Shown here one piece after another: positions 5,928 through 12,693 of a stretch of 12,693 nt of DNA. Below the pieces are notes generated by a model. The model did not search any database. It saw nothing but the letters and a program-made list of their open reading frames with translations, and had not been told where the DNA came from. Made by a program: the position numbers and the translations under genes. The stretch spans positions 1 through 12,693 of the forward strand of contig SIAT01000039.1 of assembly GCA_009691645.1 (NCBI GenBank). The letters are read 5' to 3'. Every line of letters starts with the position of its first letter. Position 1 is the stretch's first letter. This stretch comes from Pedosphaera sp. (GTDB taxonomy: Bacteria; Verrucomicrobiota; Verrucomicrobiia; Limisphaerales; SIAT01).

Positions 5928-7481
5928 CTATTTCCCACCGAACTCCAGCGCGGTGAAGGCCGCAGTGGAAAATCGGACGGAACCGAAGAGTGGACTGGTG
6001 ATGTGCGCCTCGCCGTCGCGCCACGATTGTAACTGAAACGTAAGCCGGTTGCGTCCTGACAGGAATCCCGTCGCCAGACCGGAAGCATTGGCCGGCGCCG
6101 GTTTCGGTGTGGCGAATTCGATGCGACCGATCCGTTCCAGCGGAATCTGCACTTCGCCGAAGGCAGCTTTCACCGTGACCTTGCCCGCGCGAACGCCCGT
6201 GACCCCGCCGGAAAGCGTGTCTCGGTTCATCAGGCGAACGGAATCCTCCCGCGCATCGCCTGCCGCCACACCCAACTGCGCCGGCAGTTGGCCATCCCAC
6301 TCGGAGACTCGCAGGTTCGTGATGCGTAACTGGCTCCCCGCGGCTGTTGAGAAGGACAATCCCCTGCCCTTGCCCGCGAAGCCTTGCGGGTCCTGCCATT
6401 GTTTCACGAGCGCATCGTCCAGAAGCAGAGCGATGGTCTTCGTGCGCTTATCGAAACGGATGGAGAGATGCGCCGGTCCAGCGGCGGCGGCGAGAGGAAG
6501 CGGCACCGGCGGATCGAGAGTGGTGGTGGTGTAACCGTCGCCGTTCTTCTCGTGCCGTCCCAGATAGGCGTAGCCCGAGTTGAAGTTGAACGTGTAGGCG
6601 TTTCCGAGGCTGAAGGCGGCGGGATTGTCTGTGCAGAAGGCGATGGCCATCGAGGGAAGCCCGCGCCAGTCGAGATCGAATTCGATATTGGCCGCGTCAG
6701 GGAAATCAATATTGCGGGCGAGAACACCCGCATCGCCGGAACTGACGAGTTCGCCCTCCTTCACCTGCCAGCCGATGGCCGCCAGCGTGATCGCGCGTTC
6801 CAGCTTCTCCTCGCCACGACGAAACGCGACGACGACCTTGCGTCCCGGCTCGCGACTTTTGACATCCGCGATGAGTTCATCGCGTTTCAAAAACTTTTTG
6901 CCGTCAATGGCCGTGATGACATCACCGGCTTTCACGCCAGCACCTTCAGCCGGACCGTTGGCCACGAGGCTATTCACAAGCACGCCGCCGATTTCCTCGC
7001 CGTCCTGCCCGAGTTGCACGCCCATGACGCCGCCACCCCAACCGGTGAAAGCCGCCGCTCCATCCAAAACCGCACGACCGTGCGCACTGAAGGAGACATC
7101 GCGCAACGCGGCGCGCGGAAGGTTCAGGCGACCGGCGTACCATGTGTCGAGAGTGAGTTGCGCAGCGTCCAACTCGATGACATCGCCCGCCAACACATCG
7201 CCGTTCACGAGGCGCACGTGGGTGTTGTGCCGGCGCAATTCTTTGGGCGTGGCAACGGGGTGCAATTCAATCTTGGCGAGGCTCTCTACGGCGACCAGCC
7301 ACGGCGTCTTGGCCGCCGGATGCCGCCATTGAAGTCCCTGCTTCGGATCGAACACGACGAACTCTCCAGAGAAAACATCGCCGTTGGTGAGATAGAGCGA
7401 ACCCGCACGGGGCGATGGAATCTCCGCGCCCGTCAGGACAAGAGTCCCGGCAAGGAGAAGGATGGCGAGTCGCTGGAGCAT
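5928..7481 (-). CDS. Secreted PDZ-domain protein with terminal NGD-type repeats and lectin-like domain (517 aa)
   Basis: Exported protein of unknown function. Residues 1-19 form a signal peptide (MLQRLAILLLAGTLVLTGA). Two short beta-rich units follow (about 28-72 and 88-131) with the pattern LxNGDVxxGxV...L.L.......LPxxALxxI/VxF. A PDZ domain spans about 148-235 (MGVQLG near the start, then GPAEGAGVKAGDVITAIDG). A beta-rich region (about 245-395) reads like a LamG/concanavalin-type or DUF1080-like sandwich (AFCTDNPAAFSLGNAY...GPAHLSIRFDKRTKTIALLLDDALVKQW). Two more copies of the terminal unit close the protein (about 414-456 and 477-516). No protease domain accompanies the PDZ, so it probably binds peptides or surfaces rather than cutting. 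Start: the frame runs back to 7583, but the ATG at 7479-7481 begins the signal peptide. It is divergent from the nucleoside transporter and convergent with the Sel1 lipoprotein gene. Confidence 0.85.
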   Translation of the reverse strand: MLQRLAILLLAGTLVLTGAEIPSPRAGSLYLTNGDVFSGEFVVFDPKQGLQWRHPAAKTPWLVAVESLAKIELHPVATPKELRRHNTHVRLVNGDVLAGDVIELDAAQLTLDTWYAGRLNLPRAALRDVSFSAHGRAVLDGAAAFTGWGGGVMGVQLGQDGEEIGGVLVNSLVANGPAEGAGVKAGDVITAIDGKKFLKRDELIADVKSREPGRKVVVAFRRGEEKLERAITLAAIGWQVKEGELVSSGDAGVLARNIDFPDAANIEFDLDWRGLPSMAIAFCTDNPAAFSLGNAYTFNFNSGYAYLGRHEKNGDGYTTTTLDPPVPLPLAAAAGPAHLSIRFDKRTKTIALLLDDALVKQWQDPQGFAGKGRGLSFSTAAGSQLRITNLRVSEWDGQLPAQLGVAAGDAREDSVRLMNRDTLSGGVTGVRAGKVTVKAAFGEVQIPLERIGRIEFATPKPAPANASGLATGFLSGRNRLTFQLQSWRDGEAHITSPLFGSVRFSTAAFTALEFGGK

Positions 7482-7532
7482 TGCGTAACGAAGCCAGCTT
7501 GCCGTCAGTGTTCGCGCCGCGCAACCTCGGAG

Positions 7533-7546
7533 GTAGAAATTTCTAC
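7533..7546. promoter_or_regulatory. 14-base perfect palindrome between the divergent PDZ and transporter genes (candidate operator)
   Basis: GTAGAAATTTCTAC reads identically on both strands. It lies in the 180-base gap (7482-7661), 52 bases from the PDZ start and 116 from the transporter start. Its size and symmetry fit a dimeric repressor or activator site. I cannot assign a regulator, and no convincing -35/-10 pair stands out in this gap on either strand. Confidence 0.4.
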
Positions 7547-7661
7547 GGCAAAGTGCCCGGGGTTTGTTCGGGCGCGTTCCCAAGCCAATTATTTCCTATT
7601 CACTCCGCAAACGCTGTGTGTTAATGCCATCCAGCCAACAATCTGTATCCCCGCAACCCCG

Positions 7662-9047
7662 ATGAATCCGGAATCGCCCATCAACCCTGCCGGAGAGAGC
7701 GTCCCGCCTGAGCCAACGCCGCTGCCGCCCACACCGTTGATCTGGCGTCTTGGAATCTGCGCGGGCATCGCTGTGATTGCGTGGAGCGCATGGCTGCTGC
7801 GCGACACGATTGGACCGCGCGGGCAGGCGTGCGCCGGTGTGTTCTGCTTCTTCGGCCTCGTGGCGATGTTTTCCACGAACCTGCGCGCGGTCAACTGGCG
7901 CACCATCGGCTGGGGCGTGGCGTTGCAAGTGATCCTTGCGCTGCTCGTGCTCAAGGTGCCCATCGTCAACGATGCCTTCAACGCCGCGAAGGTGATCGTC
8001 GTGAGCTTCATCAGCTTCTCGGACAAGGGCGCGGAGTTCGTCTTCGGCAATCTCGCCAAGCCCGGCGACATCGCGCTCAACCCCGGCAAGGAATTCCTCT
8101 TTATCTTCGCCTTCAAGGCGCTGCCGCCGATTCTCTTCGTCTCGGCATTCTTCACCGTGCTCTACCACTTCGGCGTGCTGCAATGGTGCGTCCGGATGAT
8201 GGCCGTCGTCATGGTGCGGCTCATGCGCACCAGCGGCGCGGAGACGCTCTCCGTCTCGGCCAACGTCTTCATGGGCCAGACCGAGGCCCCGCTCATCGTG
8301 AAGCCCTACGTCCCGCGCATGACCAACTCCGAGTTGTTCGCGCTGATGGCCAGCGGCATGGCGCACATCTCCGGCGGCATGATGGTCGTCTATATCAACT
8401 ACGGCGCGGACCCGGTCGCCGTTCTCACCACCTGCATCATGGCGTGCCCGTGCAGCCTCTATCTCTCGAAGCTCTTCCTGCCCGAGCTCGGCCAGCCGGA
8501 AACCGCAGGCACGGTGCAGACGCAGCAGGCGAAGTCCTCCTACGTGAATGCGATTGACGCCGCCGCCGCCGGCACTGGCGACGGTCTCAAGCTCGCCTTC
8601 AACGTCGCCGCGATGCTCATCGTGTTCATCGCATTCGTGGCGATGTTCGACGCGCTGCTCGGACTGGTGAGCAAGGACTTGTCCCTGCAAGCCATCTTCA
8701 GTTGGGTCTTTTCCCCGGCCGCGTTCCTGATGGGAGTCGAATCGGCGGACATCGGGAAAGTCGGAACACTCCTGGGCGCGAAGCTCTCCATCAACGAGCA
8801 CTACGCCTACCTCCTGATGAAAGGCTGGAAGGCCACGCCGGACTTCATGACTGAGCGCTCGTATCAGCTCACGGCATTCGCGCTGACGGGCTTCGCGAAT
8901 TTCGCTTCCGTGGGCATCCAACTCGGCGGCATCGGCGCGATGGCCCCGAATCGCCGGCACGATCTCGCGCGCCTCGGCCTGCGCGCGCTCTTCGTCGGCT
9001 TCACAGCCACGCTGCTCAACGCCGCAGTCGCCGGCATCCTGATTTGA
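7662..9047 (+). CDS. Concentrative nucleoside transporter, CNT/NupC family (461 aa)
   Basis: Inner-membrane symporter expected to import nucleosides with Na+ or H+. Family signatures are clear. SANVFMGQTEAPLIVKPY contains the GQTEAP substrate loop (Gly205-Pro210). It is followed by FALMASGMAHISGGMM and a VYINYGAD stretch. KLSINEHYAY carries Glu379, and GFANFASVGIQLGGIGAMAP carries Phe411, Asn413 and Ser416. These match the nucleoside-contacting residues of the Vibrio CNT structure (QTE, the NE glutamate, FxNxxS) in order and spacing. Two N-terminal hydrophobic segments (about 26-48 and 54-71) precede the family core. A Pro-rich cytosolic tail (about 1-25) starts at ATG 7662; the frame is open much further upstream (to 6384), but that part only shadows the minus-strand PDZ gene. 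The usual small, Pro/Ala-rich segment before AKxxxPE is here ACPCSLYLSKLFLPE, with two cysteines. Exact nucleoside preference and coupling ion cannot be read from the sequence. No nucleoside-catabolism gene is adjacent. Confidence 0.95.
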   Translation: MNPESPINPAGESVPPEPTPLPPTPLIWRLGICAGIAVIAWSAWLLRDTIGPRGQACAGVFCFFGLVAMFSTNLRAVNWRTIGWGVALQVILALLVLKVPIVNDAFNAAKVIVVSFISFSDKGAEFVFGNLAKPGDIALNPGKEFLFIFAFKALPPILFVSAFFTVLYHFGVLQWCVRMMAVVMVRLMRTSGAETLSVSANVFMGQTEAPLIVKPYVPRMTNSELFALMASGMAHISGGMMVVYINYGADPVAVLTTCIMACPCSLYLSKLFLPELGQPETAGTVQTQQAKSSYVNAIDAAAAGTGDGLKLAFNVAAMLIVFIAFVAMFDALLGLVSKDLSLQAIFSWVFSPAAFLMGVESADIGKVGTLLGAKLSINEHYAYLLMKGWKATPDFMTERSYQLTAFALTGFANFASVGIQLGGIGAMAPNRRHDLARLGLRALFVGFTATLLNAAVAGILI

Positions 9048-9077
9048 AAAAAGTGCGCTCGAATCGCGAAGCTGGGT

Positions 9078-9106
9078 TTGACGTGGACTCAGCGCGCTGT
9101 TGAAAT
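9078..9106 (+). promoter_or_regulatory. Candidate promoter of the PVC-type dehydrogenase-like gene
   Basis: TTGACG (9078-9083), a 17-base spacer, then TGAAAT (9101-9106). The -35 is strong and the -10 weak. Predicted initiation near 9112-9114 is only a few bases before GTG 9116, implying a nearly leaderless message like that proposed for the Sel1-protease gene. A four-codon ATG frame (9105-9119) overlaps the GTG, probably by chance. Confidence 0.35.
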
Positions 9107-9115
9107 GCCGGAACT

Positions 9116-12100
9116 GTGAGTCGGTTCAACTCCATCTCCATCCTAGTCGTTCTTCTCGCCGTCACCGCGCGAGGAGCGGATGAGCGTTTTGACCCCAAGC
9201 TGAAGGAGTTCGTCGAGAAGTTTCAAGGCCGCGGCGCGCTCCCAGATAATTCCAAACCCCTCTCGCCCGCCGAAACGATCCAGCGCTTCCGGCTTCCGGC
9301 TGGAATCGAGGCGCAAGTGGTCGCTCACGAGCCGGTGATCCGGCAGCCGCTCAACATGAACTTCGACGAGCGCGGCCGGTTGTGGGTCGTGGAGTATCTT
9401 CAGTATCCCTTCCCCGCTGGAGTGAAGATAGTGAAGTACGACCAATATCTACGGGCGATTTACGACAAGGTGTCGCCGCCGCCGCCACGCCACTTCCGCG
9501 GCGCCGACCAGATCACGATTCTCGAGGACACCAATGGCGACGGCACATTCGACAAGAGCAAAGTTTTCCTGAGCGGCTTGAACATGGCGCGAAGCGTGGT
9601 GGTCGGCCGCGGCGGCGCGTGGGTTTTAATGCCGCCGTATCTGCTTTTTTATCCGGACAAGAATCGCGACGACGTGCCCGATGGAGATCCCGAGGTGCAT
9701 CTGTCGGGATTCGGTTTGGAAGACACGCACTCCGGCGCGAACAGCCTGCGTTGGGGTCCCGATGGCTGGCTCTACGGAGCGCACGGCAGCACCTGCACGG
9801 CGGATGTGAAGGGAGTGAAATTCCTCGGGCAAGCGATCTGGCGGTATCATCCGGCGACGAAGGAATTCGAGGTCTTCGCCGAAGGCGGCGGCAACACTTA
9901 CTGCGTGGATTTTGACGCGCAGGGCCGGCTCTTCTCGGGTTCGAACTACGGCGACACTCGCGGAGTGCATTACGAGCAGGGCGGCGCGTACATCAAAGGC
10001 TGGGGCAAACACGGGCCGTTGATGAACCCGCATTCGTACGGGTGGTTCGAGCACATGGCCCATAATGGATTCAAACCGCGCTTCGCTCAATCCATCATCA
10101 TCTACGAAGGCGGCGCAATCCCCGCAGTCGAAGGCCAAGTCGTGGCCGCGATGTCGCTGGTCAACCGCGTTCAAACCAGCCGGCTGTACGCCGACACCTC
10201 GACCTTTCGCACCGAGGATACCGATCCGCTGATCCAGACCGACGACCGCTGGTTCCGTCCGGTGGACACCAAAGCGGGACCGGACGGAGCGATTTATTTT
10301 GCCGACTGGTACGACAGTCGGCTCAGCCATCTCGACCCGCGAGACACATGGCACAAGGAGAGCGGCCGCATCTATCGCCTGCAAAGCAAGGGAGCCAAAG
10401 CCGCCAGACCGTTCGACCTCGCCAAACTTTCCACGGACGAATTGACCAGCCACCTGAACACGCCGAACAAATGGTTCCGTCAGGAAGCCCAGCGCCTTCT
10501 CGCCGATCGCCACGACCCCGTGGCCGTGCCCGCTCTCAAGGCGCTGTTGAAACACGAGACCGGCCAACTCGCGCTCGAAGCGCTCTGGGCGATCAATGGC
10601 AGCGGCGGCTTCGACGACGCGCTCGCCAGCGAGACATTGACGCACGCGAACCCCTTCGTCCGCTATTGGACCATCCGGTTGCTCGGCGACAGCCGGCGGC
10701 TTTCGCCGAAGTTACAGCCCCGACTCATGGAGTTGGCGCGCAGCGAAGCGAACGTGGAAGTCCGCACCCAACTCGCCGCCTCCTGCAAACGTTGGCCCGC
10801 CGCGATTGCCCTGCCCCTCGTGCGCGAACTCTGCCTGCGCACCGAGGATGCCGCGGACAAGCACCAACCGCTCCTTCTCTGGTGGGCCATCGAAAGCAAA
10901 GCCGCCAGCAATCGAGCAACCATCCTGAATCTTTTCAAGGAGCCGGCTTTCTGGAACACGCCCATCGTCGCACGCCACTTGGTCACTCGCCTCGGCCAGC
11001 GTTACACCGCCGAGCGTACCGAGGAGAACTTCAACGCCGCCGCGATGTTACTCGCCCTCGCCCCTTCGCCCGAGCACGTGGACCGGCTCATCATCGGAAT
11101 GGATGAAGGGCTCCGCGGTGACGCACTGCAAACCGTCCCCGCGACTTTGAAAACCCGCGTCAGCGCGCTCTGGGGATCTCGCCCGCACACGCCCGCTCTC
11201 GTCAGTGTCGCGCTCCGACTCGGCCACGCACCCGGCGCCGTCGCCGCCGCGCAGCACATTGCCGATCCGAAAACAGCCGCAGCCGATCGCACCAAACTGC
11301 TCTCGATCGTCGCCGAGCGCCGCGAGGCCGCCGCACTGCCGCTGCTGCTCGAACTGCTGCGGACCGAAAAAAGCGAACCGCGCCGCGCCGAACTCCTGAA
11401 CGCACTGCAGCGCTTCGACGATCCGAGGGTCGCGCGCACGTTGCTCGAGCTCCACGCGGAATTCGGCATCAAGCTTCGCGCGGATGCCCAAGCCATCCTC
11501 GCCAGCCGCAGCGGGTGGGCGCGACTGCTCCTCGAGACCGTGGAGAAAGGTGAGATGAAAAAAGAACAGGTCGGTGTAGCCAGCCTGCTCGCCATCCAAA
11601 GCCTGCGCGACCCGCAGTGTGATACACTGCTGAAGAAACATTGGGGCCGGCTCACGAGGAGTTCGGCGGAAAAGGAGGCGCAGATCGTGAAGACTCGCCA
11701 GATTCTCGCCGGCGGCAAAGGCGAAACGAAGGCGGGCCGCGAGTTGTTTACTTTGCTCTGCTCCAACTGCCACATGTTGAATGGTCAAGGTGCGAAGCTC
11801 GCCCCCGACCTCACCGGCTACGAACGCGACAATCTCGATTTCATCCTGCCGGCCATCGTCGATCCAAGCCTCGCCATCCGCGAGGAATACATCGGCTTTG
11901 AGATCACCATGCGTGACAAACAGACCCTCACCGGCCTGCTCGTCGAGCAGTCGCCCCAGTCAGTGACGCTGCTCATCGCCGGCCAGCGCACCACGCTTCC
12001 GCGTACGGAGATTCAAAAGCTCCAAGCCTCGGCCATCTCGATCATGCCCGAGGGGCTGACCGAGGCGCTGAACGACCAGCAGTTGCGCGATCTCTTCGCC

Positions 12101-12127
12101 TACCTGCAAGCCGGCGCGAAGAAATAG
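9116..12127 (+). CDS. PVC-type membrane-bound dehydrogenase-like protein: beta-propeller, HEAT repeats, C-terminal cytochrome c (1003 aa)
   Basis: Exported heme protein of the large family found in Planctomycetota and Verrucomicrobiota (PVC-type heme-binding CxxCH protein). A signal peptide covers 1-21 (ARGA|D). A propeller region (about 55-435) resembles soluble sugar/aldose dehydrogenases. It contains calcium-loop-like motifs EDTNGDGTFD (Asp138-Asp146) and DKNRDDVPDGD (from Asp181), and the hallmark DTHSGANSLRWGPDGWLYG. An alpha-helical HEAT-like region follows (about 441-865). The cytochrome c module (about 870-1003) has heme-binding CSNCH (Cys882, Cys885, His886), then GQGAKLAPDLTGYERD, and a probable axial Met977 in IMPEGL. 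The expected role is periplasmic oxidation of a sugar-like substrate with electrons passed to the heme; substrate and cofactor are unproven for the family. Start: GTG 9116 is chosen because the signal peptide begins there; no in-frame ATG precedes the conserved region. It follows the transporter by 68 bases and precedes dapL by 120. Intact. Confidence 0.92.
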   Translation: MSRFNSISILVVLLAVTARGADERFDPKLKEFVEKFQGRGALPDNSKPLSPAETIQRFRLPAGIEAQVVAHEPVIRQPLNMNFDERGRLWVVEYLQYPFPAGVKIVKYDQYLRAIYDKVSPPPPRHFRGADQITILEDTNGDGTFDKSKVFLSGLNMARSVVVGRGGAWVLMPPYLLFYPDKNRDDVPDGDPEVHLSGFGLEDTHSGANSLRWGPDGWLYGAHGSTCTADVKGVKFLGQAIWRYHPATKEFEVFAEGGGNTYCVDFDAQGRLFSGSNYGDTRGVHYEQGGAYIKGWGKHGPLMNPHSYGWFEHMAHNGFKPRFAQSIIIYEGGAIPAVEGQVVAAMSLVNRVQTSRLYADTSTFRTEDTDPLIQTDDRWFRPVDTKAGPDGAIYFADWYDSRLSHLDPRDTWHKESGRIYRLQSKGAKAARPFDLAKLSTDELTSHLNTPNKWFRQEAQRLLADRHDPVAVPALKALLKHETGQLALEALWAINGSGGFDDALASETLTHANPFVRYWTIRLLGDSRRLSPKLQPRLMELARSEANVEVRTQLAASCKRWPAAIALPLVRELCLRTEDAADKHQPLLLWWAIESKAASNRATILNLFKEPAFWNTPIVARHLVTRLGQRYTAERTEENFNAAAMLLALAPSPEHVDRLIIGMDEGLRGDALQTVPATLKTRVSALWGSRPHTPALVSVALRLGHAPGAVAAAQHIADPKTAAADRTKLLSIVAERREAAALPLLLELLRTEKSEPRRAELLNALQRFDDPRVARTLLELHAEFGIKLRADAQAILASRSGWARLLLETVEKGEMKKEQVGVASLLAIQSLRDPQCDTLLKKHWGRLTRSSAEKEAQIVKTRQILAGGKGETKAGRELFTLLCSNCHMLNGQGAKLAPDLTGYERDNLDFILPAIVDPSLAIREEYIGFEITMRDKQTLTGLLVEQSPQSVTLLIAGQRTTLPRTEIQKLQASAISIMPEGLTEALNDQQLRDLFAYLQAGAKK

Positions 12128-12193
12128 CGCGCGCGCGGTGATTCCGGCTATTGCATCCACGGCCCGCCTTCATTACCGTCAGCGTCTTGAATT

Positions 12194-12207
12194 TTGGCCT
12201 CGGCCAA
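12194..12207. promoter_or_regulatory. Inverted repeat TTGGCC-TC-GGCCAA upstream of dapL
   Basis: Perfect 6-base arms with a 2-base gap, starting 2 bases after a possible -35 (TTGAAT, 12187-12192) and 40 bases before ATG 12248. The short gap disfavours an RNA hairpin and favours a DNA operator. A good -10 at the matching distance is not evident. The preceding part of the gap starts with an 11-base GC alternation (12127-12137) and shows nothing else. Confidence 0.3.
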
Positions 12208-12247
12208 TCGTGACGGAGAACGAATCAACACCAGCAACGGACGCACT

Positions 12248-12693
12248 ATGGCTTATCTGAACGACAATTATCTCAAACTCAAAGCGGGTTATCTTTTTCC
12301 TGAAATTGGCCGGCGCGTGAAGGCGTTCTGCGACGCCAATCCCACCGCGGCACAGCGGCTCATCCGCTGCGGCATCGGCGATGTCACCGAGCCGCTTCCC
12401 GCCGCCGTCACCGCCGCGTTGCACAAGGCGGTGGATGAGATGGGCGCGCGCGGGAGCTTCAAAGGCTACGGGCCTGAGCAGGGTTACGACTTCCTGCGCG
12501 CGGCCATCGCGAAGAATGATTTTCGTGACAAAGGTCTCGATGTGGCCGACGACGAGATCTTCGTGAGCGACGGTTCGAAGTGCGATTGCGGCAACATCCT
12601 CGACATCCTCGGTCACAAAAACAAAATCGCCATCAGCGATCCCGTGTACCCCGTGTACGTGGACACGAACGTGATGGCCGGCCACACGGGCGA
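12248..12693 (+). CDS. dapL: LL-diaminopimelate aminotransferase, N-terminal part (cut by window end)
   Basis: PLP enzyme that converts tetrahydrodipicolinate directly to LL-2,6-diaminopimelate with glutamate as amino donor, supplying lysine and peptidoglycan (DapL pathway, typical of chlamydiae, Verrucomicrobiota and plants). The 148 visible residues match the family throughout: [20 protein letters not shown] near the start, [11 protein letters not shown] (~42-52), [10 protein letters not shown] (~72-81), [18 protein letters not shown] (~103-120) and [18 protein letters not shown] (~131-148). The SDGSK segment binds the PLP phosphate in the known structures. The Schiff-base lysine and C-terminal half lie beyond the window; full proteins are about 410 aa. 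ATG 12248 gives the usual N terminus. No close Shine-Dalgarno is present (only AACGGA about 8 bases upstream). The frame is open to the last base, so truncation is by the window, not a defect. A long minus-strand frame opposite it (12179-12685) is a shadow. Confidence 0.95.
   Translation, partial: MAYLNDNYLKLKAGYLFPEIGRRVKAFCDANPTAAQRLIRCGIGDVTEPLPAAVTAALHKAVDEMGARGSFKGYGPEQGYDFLRAAIAKNDFRDKGLDVADDEIFVSDGSKCDCGNILDILGHKNKIAISDPVYPVYVDTNVMAGHTG

Noticed and set aside
6384..7661. 426-residue N-terminal extension of the transporter frame
   Set aside because: It covers the coding region of the minus-strand PDZ gene in antisense and lacks membrane or family features. The transporter starts well at ATG 7662.
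7596..8960. 454-residue minus-strand open frame opposite the nucleoside transporter
   Set aside because: Its composition is dominated by His, Glu, Arg and Gly (antisense of membrane-protein codons). The plus strand is an unmistakable CNT transporter.
9626..10645. 339-residue minus-strand open frame inside the heme protein gene
   Set aside because: Shadow of the propeller-coding region, with no domain signature.
12127..12137. GC-alternating run as a Z-DNA-forming site
   Set aside because: Only 11 bases long in G+C-rich DNA; likely chance.
12179..12685. 168-residue minus-strand open frame at the right end
   Set aside because: It overlaps dapL, whose N-terminal sequence matches the family residue by residue. 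The minus frame is its antisense shadow.
1..12693. CRISPR arrays, tRNA or rRNA genes, insertion sequences, integrase or toxin-antitoxin genes
   Set aside because: I looked for spaced repeats, cloverleaf-like sequence, terminal inverted repeats and mobile-element proteins and found none.

Overview
The window looks like chromosomal DNA of a free-living bacterium of the Planctomycetota-Verrucomicrobiota group, most likely Verrucomicrobiota. This rests on a heme-binding, beta-propeller and HEAT 'membrane-bound dehydrogenase' of the PVC type, on the start of a dapL-type LL-diaminopimelate aminotransferase, and on Sel1-rich and PDZ-containing secreted proteins. It also fits the high G+C content and the near absence of close Shine-Dalgarno sites. 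Placement below phylum is a guess. I see no mobile element, CRISPR array, tRNA, rRNA or phage gene.

Layout, left to right. (1) 190-3522, plus: a very large enzyme of about 1110 residues that I recognise as a PPi-dependent phosphoenolpyruvate carboxykinase, interconverting oxaloacetate and PEP with pyrophosphate. (2) 3608-5179, plus: a secreted protein with six Sel1 repeats joined to a trypsin-like serine protease domain with an intact His/Asp/Ser triad. (3) 5285-5857, plus: a small Sel1 lipoprotein that is a likely paralogue of the repeat half of gene 2. It has its own promoter and a strong dyad that can hide its ribosome binding site. (4) 5928-7481, minus: a secreted PDZ protein with two copies of a short 'NGD' beta-repeat at each end and a lectin-like middle. 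(5) 7662-9047, plus: a concentrative nucleoside transporter (CNT/NupC family), divergent from gene 4 across a 180-base intergenic region carrying a perfect 14-base palindrome. (6) 9116-12127, plus: the PVC-type propeller, HEAT and cytochrome c protein. (7) 12248 to the window end, plus: the first 148 codons of dapL, cut by the window edge.

The genes do not form one obvious operon. The spacings (85, 105, 70 convergent, 180 divergent, 68 and 120 bases) and several promoter-like sequences next to start codons suggest mostly single-gene units. Genes 2 and 3 are the likeliest functional pair: one exported protease and one lipoprotein, both built from Sel1 repeats. PPi-PEPCK, CNT transporter and DapL are central-metabolism or uptake functions with no visible link to each other. 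Many long antisense reading frames are G+C-driven shadows of the real genes.

I do not see a convincing wholly new system. The most unusual items are the PPi-PEPCK, the context-dependent hairpin/promoter arrangement before gene 3, and the repeat-PDZ-lectin-repeat protein.
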